Of a stretch of 9,367 nt of DNA, positions 1-5,929 are shown one piece after another; positions within the stretch are counted from its first letter, which is position 1, and the number at the start of each line of letters is the position of its first letter. The stretch covers positions 1 to 9,367 of the forward strand of contig JAAZCT010000216.1 in the NCBI GenBank assembly GCA_012513165.1, written 5' to 3'. Below the pieces are notes generated by a model, which was given only the letters and a program-made list of their open reading frames with translations, was not told the DNA's origin and did not search any database. This stretch comes from Actinomycetales bacterium. GTDB taxonomy: Bacteria; Actinomycetota; Actinomycetes; Propionibacteriales; Nocardioidaceae. A program made the position numbers and the translations under genes.

Positions 1-386
1 GAACGTGTTGTGCCGTCAAACAATGGTTCGAGCCACGTTTCACGTTGAGCCTCGTTCGCGAACGCATTGAGCACGTTCATATTGCCGTAGTCGGGGTCTT
101 GGCTGTTGATCGTTTCAGGGGCTAACAGCGGCGACCAGCCCGTGATCCTAGCAATTTTGGCCGACTCCACCTGCGTGATCGCGGCGGCTTGAGGCTGTAG
201 CAAGTTCCACAGTCCACGGCGCGCAGACTTACGTCGAAGTTCCTCCACGATGGGTAAGACCGAGTTGATCCCGCGTGCATCTCTTTGCGTCGCCCACGCT
301 GCTTCCGAAGGAAGAATCTGAGTGTTCATGAAATCTCGCATGAGGTCTGCGAGTTCCTGGATTTCTGGTTCGAAATCCCGGTTCAT
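1..386 (-). CDS. Acyl-CoA dehydrogenase, N-terminal part (runs off left edge)
   Basis: Reading the minus strand from ATG at 386 gives 128 uninterrupted codons up to the window edge. The translation fits the all-helical N-terminal domain of acyl-CoA dehydrogenases, which oxidise acyl-CoA thioesters at the alpha-beta bond using FAD. Visible family signatures are RRGLWNL (about residues 56-62), the ARITGWSPLLAPE segment (about 79-91), DPDYGNMNVL (about 98-106) and ETWLEPLFDG (about 116-125), in the order seen in long-chain/ACAD10-11-like members. The catalytic base and FAD-binding parts lie beyond the edge and cannot be checked. The start is supported by a GAGGAG Shine-Dalgarno (393-398 on the plus strand as CTCCTC), 6 nt from the ATG. 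It is divergent from the ferredoxin reductase at 512. Family assignment is good; chain-length or substrate specificity is unknown. Confidence 0.88.
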   Translation of the reverse strand, partial: MNRDFEPEIQELADLMRDFMNTQILPSEAAWATQRDARGINSVLPIVEELRRKSARRGLWNLLQPQAAAITQVESAKIARITGWSPLLAPETINSQDPDYGNMNVLNAFANEAQRETWLEPLFDGTTR

Positions 387-511
387 GATGGTCTCCTCGT
401 TCGCTAGATACTTGGTTCCTGGCCTGCGTGCTTCTCTGGAAACTATCGTGCCTCTTTGTTCGGGTCATGCGTCACCTTCTTGCATGGTGTGACAAGTTGG
501 AGGTACATAAC
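387..511. promoter_or_regulatory. Divergent intergenic region, acyl-CoA dehydrogenase / ferredoxin reductase
   Basis: These 125 bases separate two divergent starts and must hold both promoters. Seen directly: a GAGGAG ribosome site for the leftward gene (393-398), a GGAGG ribosome site for the rightward gene (499-503, 8 nt before ATG 512), and an imperfect inverted repeat GTCACC (471-476) with GGTGTGAC (486-493). A weak rightward promoter could be TTGTTC (456-461) with TTGCAT (480-485), which would place the inverted repeat over the -10 region as an operator would be. This last point is inference from matches of poor quality. Confidence 0.35.
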
Positions 512-1759
512 ATGGTCGGCGTGTGGCGTCCTAGGAACGAGGCAGTCAGTGTGACTCGAGTAGTGATTGTTGGTGCGGGCGTCGCAGGTGTGACGACGGC
601 AACAGCCTTGCGACAACAGGGTTTTGTCGGCGAAGTGACCCTGATCGATGCCGGAGAGTTTGCCTACGCCCGACCGCCACTGAGCAAAGGGTTCCTCACC
701 GGATCGGCCAGCCGTGAATCGCTGGCCTTCTTTTCGCAGCAATGGTTCGCGGACAACGCCATTACCTATCTGCCCAACGCGCACGTCACCGCGATCGATC
801 GCGACGTGCTGGCCGTGCAGACGCACCGAGGCACTCGCATCGAAGGAGACATGATCGTGTTGGCCACGGGCGGACACGCGCTCGTACCCTCGCTGCTGTC
901 GAACGATTCGGGCCGGGTCCACGTCTTGCGCACGATCGAAGATGCAGAACGCTTACGTGCGAGTCTGGAAGCCGGAACGCGATTGCTGGTGATCGGAGCA
1001 GGCCTGCTCGGTGCCGAGATCGCCATTTCAGCTCACGGCATGGGTGTGGACGTTGCCACGATTGATCCGGCGGCCGTGCCGTTGGGACATCTCGTGGGGG
1101 AGCGCTTAGGGCTGTGGCTGCGTGACCGGCTCGAGGGCTTCGGCATCAGTCACACCACGGCAAGCGTCGCTGCCGTGCGTGCGGTGGAACACGCTGTGAC
1201 AGTCGAATTGGCTAACGGCGAGACGCTCGCGGCCGATCAGGTGGTCCTCGCGATCGGGCTTCGGCCAGACACCACTTTGGCCCAAGCAGCTGGGCTGGAC
1301 GTTGACCGCGCGGTACTGGTCGACGAACGCCAGCGAACCTCCGACCCGCGGATCTTGGCCATCGGGGACTGCAGCGCGGACGCAGCGAGCGCGCCCCACC
1401 GAGCCGCAGGGCACTGGGACGCCGCGAAAGCCTCGGGCGAACGGGCCGCCGCCACCATCCTCGGTCACGAACCTGCTGACCCGGGCGTCAGTTGGTTCTG
1501 GTCAGATCGCGGCGACGTTCGCCTCGACGTGCTGGGCAATTTCGCCGGTGCGGAACGTCACATAGACCGAGGGGCGTTCGGCGGCGCCCAATTCATGGTG
1601 GGCGGGTTCACCAACGGCATCCTTACGTCAGCAGCCTGCGTGAACGATCCGAAAAGCGCGCGACAATTGCGCAAACTCTTGGATCGAGCTTGGCGCCCTA
1701 GACCCGAAGAGTTCGCGGATGTGAGCCAAACTCTCAAGCAGCTCGCTACGGCGCGTTAA
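512..1759 (+). CDS. FAD-dependent ferredoxin reductase (rhodocoxin/BphA4-type)
   Basis: A 415-aa flavoprotein that would pass electrons from NAD(P)H through FAD to a ferredoxin serving an oxygenase or P450. Seen: an N-terminal FAD-binding GxGxxG (residues 21-26), the RPPLSK motif (54-59) typical of oxygenase-coupled ferredoxin reductases, a second dinucleotide site GAGLLG (162-167) for NAD(P)H, an AIGD motif (GD at 285-286) contacting FAD, and a C-terminal reductase domain beginning near SWFWSD (about 326-331). Length fits the family (about 400 aa). The start at ATG 512 is chosen because GGAGG lies 8 nt upstream; the family's usual start would be closer to GTG 551, which begins just before the first beta strand and has a weaker GAGG (539-542). 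An in-frame GTG at 428 lies too far upstream. The second nucleotide motif is GAGLLG rather than the more common GGGWIG form. No ferredoxin or terminal oxygenase is adjacent, so the partner is unknown. Confidence 0.88.
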   Translation: MVGVWRPRNEAVSVTRVVIVGAGVAGVTTATALRQQGFVGEVTLIDAGEFAYARPPLSKGFLTGSASRESLAFFSQQWFADNAITYLPNAHVTAIDRDVLAVQTHRGTRIEGDMIVLATGGHALVPSLLSNDSGRVHVLRTIEDAERLRASLEAGTRLLVIGAGLLGAEIAISAHGMGVDVATIDPAAVPLGHLVGERLGLWLRDRLEGFGISHTTASVAAVRAVEHAVTVELANGETLAADQVVLAIGLRPDTTLAQAAGLDVDRAVLVDERQRTSDPRILAIGDCSADAASAPHRAAGHWDAAKASGERAAATILGHEPADPGVSWFWSDRGDVRLDVLGNFAGAERHIDRGAFGGAQFMVGGFTNGILTSAACVNDPKSARQLRKLLDRAWRPRPEEFADVSQTLKQLATAR

Positions 1760-4113
1760 CTTCCCACATACTCGGCAAGGTGTTTGCCGGTCAGAGTTGA
1801 AGTTTGCGAAACCAAATCAGCCGGGGTGCCTTCGAACACGACTTGCCCGCCGTCGTGGCCGGCGCCGGGTCCGAGGTCGATGATCCAATCGGCATGCGCC
1901 ATCACCGCCTGATGGTGTTCGATCACGAACACCGACTTGCCCGAATCGACCAGGCGATCGAGCAAGGCCAGCAGGTTCTCGACATCAGCCAAATGTAGGC
2001 CCGTGGTCGGCTCGTCGAGCACATATACCCCGCCCTTGTCGGACATATGCATCGCCAGTTTGAGACGCTGGCGTTCGCCACCCGACAACGTTGTGAGGGG
2101 TTGGCCGATCGTCAAGTACCCGAGGCCAACGTCCACGAGATGCCCCAGAATCTTTGTCGCCGCAGGGATGCGCGCCTCGCCGTCGGAAAAGTGTTCGTGC
2201 GCATCGATAACGGACATCTCCAGCACATCGGCGATGCTCTTGTTGCCCAAGGTATAGCCAAGAACGCTCTCGTCGAAGCGTCTGCCGCCACACACTTCGC
2301 ACACGTTCTCAACTGTGGCCATCACGCCCAGATCCGTGTAGATGACTCCTGCGCCGTTGCAGTTCGGGCACGCGCCCGCTGAGTTCGCGCTGAACAAGCC
2401 CGGCTTGACGCCGTTCGCTTTCGCGAATGCTTTGCGAATCGGATCGAGCAAGCCGCTGTACGTGGCAGGGTTGCTGCGCCGTGAACCCTTGATGGGCGCC
2501 TGATCCACCAACACCACGTCTGGGTTGGCGGCGAGGCTGCTGTGAACCAGCGAACTCTTGCCCGAGCCGGCCACGCCGGTCAGCACGCACAACACGCCCA
2601 ACGGCAGGTCTACGTCCAGGTTCTTTAGATTGTTGGTGTTCGCCCCGCGAATCTCGATCGCGCCGGTAGGTTCGCGCACGGTTGGCTTGAGCGAGACGCG
2701 GTCTTGCAGATGTCGCCCCGTGAGCGTGTCGCTCGCGCCAAGTTCGGCGAACGATCCCTCGAACACGATCTCGCCGCCAGCGCTGCCGGCCTTCGGACCC
2801 AGATCCACCACGTGGTCTGCAATCGCGATGGTTTCTGGCTTGTGCTCCACCACCAGAACTGTGTTGCCCTTGTCGCGAAGCTGCAGCAGCAACTGGTTCA
2901 TCCGTTGAATGTCGTGGGGGTGTAGGCCGATCGTGGGCTCGTCGAAAACATAGGTCACGTCAGTCAAGGCTGATCCGAGGTGCCGGATCATTTTCGTGCG
3001 CTGAGCTTCGCCGCCCGAAAGCGTTCCGGCCGGTCGGTCCAGAGAGAGATAACCCAAGCCGATCTCGATGAACGCGTTCAGCGTGTCGGAAAGTTTGCCC
3101 AGCAGGGGCGCTACGGAAGGTTCGTCCAGAGAGCGGACCCATTCGGCCAGATCGGAAATCTGCATGGCGCCCAGGTCCGCGATGCTCTTACCGGCTATTC
3201 GTGAGTTGCGGGTGGCTTCGGCCAGACGGGTACCTTCGCATTCGGGGCAGGTGTCGAACGTGATCGCACGATCGACGAACGCACGAATATGCGGTTGCAT
3301 GGCTTCGCGGTCTTTGCTGAGCATCGACTTTTGGATCTTCGGGATGACGCCCTCGAAGGTGACGTTAATGCCGTCTACCTTGATTTTCGTGGGCTCTTTG
3401 AAGAGCAGATCGTGCAGTTCGCGCTTACCGAACGTGCCAATGGGTTTATCGGGATCGAAGAACCCCGAGCCGCGATAGATGCGTCCGTACCAGCCGTCCA
3501 TCGTGTAGCCGGGGATGAGGAGCGCGCCCTCGTTGAGTGACTTGCTGGCATCGAACAGTGCCGTGTGGTCGAAGTCTGAAACTTTGCCGCGACCATCGCA
3601 CCGCGGACACATTCCTCCCACCACCTCGAACGCGACCTTGTTGGCCATCGAGTTTGCTTTGCCGATCGTGAGCGAGCCTGCGCCACTCGCGGACGCCACG
3701 TTGAACGAATACGCCTGGGGGCCGCCAATATGCGGCTCGGCCAGTCGACTAAACAAGATGCGCAGCATCGAGTTTGTGTCCGTTGCGGTGCCGACCGTTG
3801 AGCGCGGATCTGTGCCCATGCGTTCCTGATCCACGATGATCGCGGTGGTGATCCCTTCGAGCACATCGACGTCCGGCCGCGTCGCGTTCGGCATGAACCC
3901 CTGAACGAAAGCGCTGTAGGTTTCGTTGATCAACCGCTGTGATTCGGCCGCGATCGTGCCGAACACGAGGGAGCTCTTTCCTGACCCGGACACGCCCGTG
4001 AATACGGTCAGTCGGCGCTTCGGGATGCGCAGACTGACGTGTTTCAGGTTGTTGGCGTGCGCGCCTTGAACGTCGATGAAATCGTGTGAATCGGCCGGGT
4101 GAAGTTCAGTCAC
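1756..4113 (-). CDS. Short UvrA-like tandem ABC ATPase (DrrC/UvrA2-type, lacks UvrB-binding domain)
   Basis: A 785-aa soluble protein with two ABC ATPase modules arranged as in UvrA, the damage-recognition subunit of nucleotide excision repair. Module 1: Walker A GVSGSGKSS (40-48), a CPRC pair (169-172), CPEC (289-292), signature TLSGGEAQR (364-372), Walker B with VFDEPT (389-394). Module 2: Walker A GVAGSGKSS (513-521), a zinc module CPNC (582-585) and CEVC (605-608), signature TLSGGERQR (675-683), Walker B with VLDEPT (698-703). Full UvrA is about 950 aa; only about 120 residues lie between Walker A and the first CxxC, so the UvrB-binding domain and the first half of the first zinc finger appear missing. 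That is the known layout of short UvrA paralogues linked to drug tolerance (DrrC type) rather than canonical repair. The start is GTG 4113, with no strong ribosome site seen. Its stop overlaps the convergent reductase stop. The substrate is unknown. Confidence 0.9.
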   Translation of the reverse strand: MTELHPADSHDFIDVQGAHANNLKHVSLRIPKRRLTVFTGVSGSGKSSLVFGTIAAESQRLINETYSAFVQGFMPNATRPDVDVLEGITTAIIVDQERMGTDPRSTVGTATDTNSMLRILFSRLAEPHIGGPQAYSFNVASASGAGSLTIGKANSMANKVAFEVVGGMCPRCDGRGKVSDFDHTALFDASKSLNEGALLIPGYTMDGWYGRIYRGSGFFDPDKPIGTFGKRELHDLLFKEPTKIKVDGINVTFEGVIPKIQKSMLSKDREAMQPHIRAFVDRAITFDTCPECEGTRLAEATRNSRIAGKSIADLGAMQISDLAEWVRSLDEPSVAPLLGKLSDTLNAFIEIGLGYLSLDRPAGTLSGGEAQRTKMIRHLGSALTDVTYVFDEPTIGLHPHDIQRMNQLLLQLRDKGNTVLVVEHKPETIAIADHVVDLGPKAGSAGGEIVFEGSFAELGASDTLTGRHLQDRVSLKPTVREPTGAIEIRGANTNNLKNLDVDLPLGVLCVLTGVAGSGKSSLVHSSLAANPDVVLVDQAPIKGSRRSNPATYSGLLDPIRKAFAKANGVKPGLFSANSAGACPNCNGAGVIYTDLGVMATVENVCEVCGGRRFDESVLGYTLGNKSIADVLEMSVIDAHEHFSDGEARIPAATKILGHLVDVGLGYLTIGQPLTTLSGGERQRLKLAMHMSDKGGVYVLDEPTTGLHLADVENLLALLDRLVDSGKSVFVIEHHQAVMAHADWIIDLGPGAGHDGGQVVFEGTPADLVSQTSTLTGKHLAEYVGS

Positions 4114-4253
4114 ACTTGTTATCTTGTCAGGTTTAATCTGGGTGCGCCTCGGTGAAGCGTCGAAAGTTGTCAGTGCAGGTGTCTAGTATCGAAGAACAGT
4201 CGATGGAAATCTCGGGGTTCCGTCGATCCGGGCACAAAACGCGAAGGATTTTG
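4114..4253. promoter_or_regulatory. Divergent intergenic region, UvrA-like / exonuclease
   Basis: This 140-base region separates the leftward UvrA-like gene from the rightward exonuclease gene. Seen: a TAGTAT -10-like hexamer (4184-4189) on the plus strand, a 9-bp inverted repeat with one G-T mismatch (TCGATGGAA at 4200-4208, TTCCGTCGA at 4218-4226, loop 9 nt), and an AAGGA ribosome site (4244-4248) 5 nt before ATG 4254. No convincing -35 at proper spacing was found for either direction, and the UvrA-like GTG start has only a weak purine run upstream. The inverted repeat lies in the presumed 5' leader of the exonuclease and could be an operator or a small hairpin. Confidence 0.3.
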
Positions 4254-4967
4254 ATGAGTTGGCTTGAAGCACCCATGGTGGGATTCGACACTGAAACCAC
4301 AGGGGTCAACCCCCAAACCGACCGCATCGTCACAGCCAGTCTCGAGTGGATCAACGCCGACGCCACACGGGTTTCCGGCCAGTGGATCATCAATCCGGGC
4401 GTAGAGATTCCCACCAGCGCCACAGCTGTTCACGGAATCACCAACGATCGTGTTCAAGCCGAAGGCGCCGCACCCGCAGTTGCGCTCGAAGAGATCACCG
4501 TGGCGCTCGCTGAGGCTATGCGCGCCGGGTTTCCTGCGGTTGCCTTCAACGCGAGCTATGACTTCACGATCCTCGAGGCTGAAAACGCGCGCCATGGCGT
4601 GCCGACTCTGGCGTCGCGTCTGGGGGGCGAGGTGGCGCCCGTCGTTGATCCCTTGGTGCTGGATAAGCAGGTGGATCGTTACCGGCGAGGCAAGCGTGTG
4701 TTGACGATCGTGGCGGAGCACTACGGGGTTTCTTTAGTTGAAGCCCACGATGCCCAAGCTGACGCGCGAGCGGCAGTCCAGTTGGTTCCGGCGATCGCTT
4801 TGGCTCACCCAGAGTTGGCGGCGATGTCGCCCGCCGAGTTGCACCAAGCGCAGGTGCGCTGGCGTGCCGAGCAGCAAACAAGCTTGCGAGAGTACTTCCA
4901 GCGCAGCGGAAACGACGCCGCCGCGGCGAGCGTGTCCACTGCGTGGCCGCTCGAACCGGGGCACTAA
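4254..4967 (+). CDS. DEDDh 3'-5' exonuclease (DnaQ-like)
   Basis: A 237-aa exonuclease of the DnaQ/DEDDh superfamily, which removes nucleotides from 3' ends using two divalent metals. All catalytic residues are visible: Exo I FDTETTG with D12 and E14, Exo II FNASYD with N99 and D103, and Exo III H165-x4-D170 (AHDAQADA), making the DEDDh subtype. An HGI motif at 60-62 is also typical of the family. Length and the C-terminal QVRWRAEQQTSLREYF segment (about 200-215) match stand-alone actinobacterial exonucleases rather than the epsilon subunit fused to other domains. ATG 4254 is chosen because AAGGA lies 5 nt upstream and because the protein then starts just before the first beta strand; the open frame extends upstream to GTG 4152 but that part shows no family similarity. 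It is divergent from the UvrA-like gene and followed by a strong hairpin. Its role (proofreading, repair, or RNA trimming) cannot be read from sequence. Confidence 0.9.
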   Translation: MSWLEAPMVGFDTETTGVNPQTDRIVTASLEWINADATRVSGQWIINPGVEIPTSATAVHGITNDRVQAEGAAPAVALEEITVALAEAMRAGFPAVAFNASYDFTILEAENARHGVPTLASRLGGEVAPVVDPLVLDKQVDRYRRGKRVLTIVAEHYGVSLVEAHDAQADARAAVQLVPAIALAHPELAAMSPAELHQAQVRWRAEQQTSLREYFQRSGNDAAAASVSTAWPLEPGH

Positions 4968-4988
4968 GCTACGGTTTCCCGGTTTTCG

Positions 4989-5035
4989 ACATGCTGATGC
5001 CCGTCGCTCTGTGAGAGTGACGGGCATCAGCATGT
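4989..5035. terminator. Strong hairpin between convergent genes, likely bidirectional terminator
   Basis: A 17-bp perfect inverted repeat (4989-5005 with 5019-5035, including CATGCTGATGCCCGTC on the left arm) continues through one G-U pair (5006/5018) into CTCT/AGAG (5007-5010/5014-5017) and closes on a GTG triloop. That makes a near-continuous 22-bp stem. It starts 21 bases after the exonuclease stop and ends 30 bases before the stop of the leftward hemerythrin-like gene. No U-run follows on either strand, so it is an I-shaped terminator of the kind common in Actinomycetota, and its symmetry suits both directions. Confidence 0.85.
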
Positions 5036-5065
5036 GGTGTGCGCGCTGGGGCGCAGCGCTGAACC

Positions 5066-5839
5066 TCAGGCCTGGCGCAAGAACTGAATCTTCCACTTTT
5101 CTGGCCCGCGCTCGAGGTACTCGGTGGTGAACCGGCCTGGGTGACGCTGCTCGATCTGAGCCAAAAGCGGGAGCGGATCGTGAGGGGCGATCAGGATCAT
5201 GCCTTTGCCGGGGCCGACGGCGTCGAGCGCACCAAACACGGTGGCGTGACGGATTGCGTGCGGGACGATGCTCGCATCGAGTTCTGGCCAACCTTCGTCG
5301 TCGGATTCGCCACAGCCACACGAGTGGCCTTCTCCGTGTCCGCCGCTCGCTGCGACTACAGCCGGAGCGTTGGCTGTTGCTGCTTGCGAGGCTGCTGCCA
5401 CGATCTGAGCCAGATCGACACTCGAACTTCCGGCCAACACCGGCACGAGGTGATCGAGCTCGTTCTCGAAGTGCAGTTCTGTGACGGCGCGCAGGGCCTG
5501 GGCCGCCCCGATGGCGAGCAGGGCCTCTTCGGTGTTGCGCAAAACGCCGACGATGTCGGTGATGGCTTCGGCGCTATTGGCCAACGCGTCGGCTAGACGG
5601 ACCGCTTCGATGATCTCGCGGCTGCCGCTGGCCATCTGCTCGGCCTTGAGGCTGACGTAGGGCAGGAGCGTGGCTTCGGCCCACAGAACGAGTTCGTCGC
5701 GGGCGGCTCCCAGATTCTCGGTGCTGAGCAGAGCGTCAGCTCGGGCGGCGAGCGTCCCGATGATTTCTGCGTTCTGAGATTCGAGGCGTTCGATAGCCTC
5801 AGAATCGAGTACGTTCGAGGCAATTACTAGTGATTCCAT
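5066..5839 (-). CDS. Hemerythrin-like helical domain + DUF2249 protein
   Basis: A 257-aa probable cytoplasmic protein of two parts. Residues 1-137 are alpha-helical and resemble a hemerythrin-type four-helix bundle (WAEATLLPYVSLKAEQ at 53-68, ELHFENELDHLVPVL at 121-135). Residues 138-184 are an Ala-rich linker ending in HGEGHSCGCGE, with possible metal ligands H168, H172, C174 and C176. Residues 185-255 match DUF2249: PELDAS, IRHATVFGALDAVGPG, APHDPLPLL, YLERGPEKW. DUF2249 proteins often occur beside NO and nitrite reduction genes; their biochemical role is not settled. Several His positions that bind iron in hemerythrins look replaced (Tyr61 in LLPY where LLPH is usual; no HH in helix 1), so diiron binding is doubtful. 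ATG 5839 is supported by AGGAGA (5845-5850) 5 nt upstream; the longer frame to 6325 would run through the divergent regulator. Expression is probably controlled by that regulator. Confidence 0.85.
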   Translation of the reverse strand: MESLVIASNVLDSEAIERLESQNAEIIGTLAARADALLSTENLGAARDELVLWAEATLLPYVSLKAEQMASGSREIIEAVRLADALANSAEAITDIVGVLRNTEEALLAIGAAQALRAVTELHFENELDHLVPVLAGSSSVDLAQIVAAASQAATANAPAVVAASGGHGEGHSCGCGESDDEGWPELDASIVPHAIRHATVFGALDAVGPGKGMILIAPHDPLPLLAQIEQRHPGRFTTEYLERGPEKWKIQFLRQA

Positions 5840-5929
5840 CGTGTTCTCCTGAACTGTGAACAACATCATGTGTTGCTGTGGATCGCAGGTAGTAGCGATT
5901 ACACCCTCGACTTTATTACAGTGGGTTCC
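5840..5929. promoter_or_regulatory. Divergent regulatory region of the nitrite/NO locus
   Basis: Ninety bases between the hemerythrin-like gene and the regulator. Seen: the AGGAGA ribosome site of the leftward gene (5845-5850), the CAAC-N7-GTTG inverted repeat (5861-5875), a CTGTG direct repeat flanking it (5854-5858 and 5876-5880), and two ATTACA copies 17 bp apart (5898-5903 and 5915-5920). The ATTACA copies read TGTAAT on the minus strand and could be -10 elements for the leftward gene or half-sites of a regulator. On the plus strand an AT-rich stretch at 5912-5920 lies about 10 bases before GTG 5930, consistent with a leaderless regulator transcript. Promoter positions are inference. Confidence 0.5.
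5861..5875. promoter_or_regulatory. Possible SufR-like operator, CAAC-N7-GTTG
   Basis: A perfect inverted repeat CAACA (5861-5865) and TGTTG (5871-5875) separated by 5 bases, containing a second offset palindrome ACATCATGT (5863-5871). Cyanobacterial SufR is known to bind CAAC-N6-GTTG repeats; here the spacer is 7 rather than 6. It lies in the intergenic region of a gene that encodes a SufR-like regulator and just upstream of the ribosome site of the divergent gene. It is a plausible autoregulatory and divergent operator, unproven and one base off the known spacing. Confidence 0.4.

Noticed and set aside
229..468. A 79-codon minus-strand open frame over the acyl-CoA dehydrogenase start
   Set aside because: Out of frame with the clear acyl-CoA dehydrogenase reading and polar low-complexity in content.
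3375..3866. A 163-codon minus-strand open frame inside the UvrA-like gene
   Set aside because: Shifted frame of a gene with intact ABC motifs; Arg/Ser-rich, no motif.
4189..4203. Possible LexA/SOS box, TCGAAGAACAGTCGA, upstream of the exonuclease
   Set aside because: The actinobacterial SOS box is TCGAAC-N4-GTTCGA; this match lacks the symmetric right half and is one base short.
4152..4253. N-terminal extension of the exonuclease frame to GTG 4152
   Set aside because: The extra 34 residues have no family similarity, and AAGGA at 5 nt supports ATG 4254.
4734..5321. A 195-codon minus-strand open frame across the exonuclease end and the hairpin
   Set aside because: It crosses the terminator hairpin and overlaps two well-supported genes; composition is Arg/Pro-rich with no family motif.
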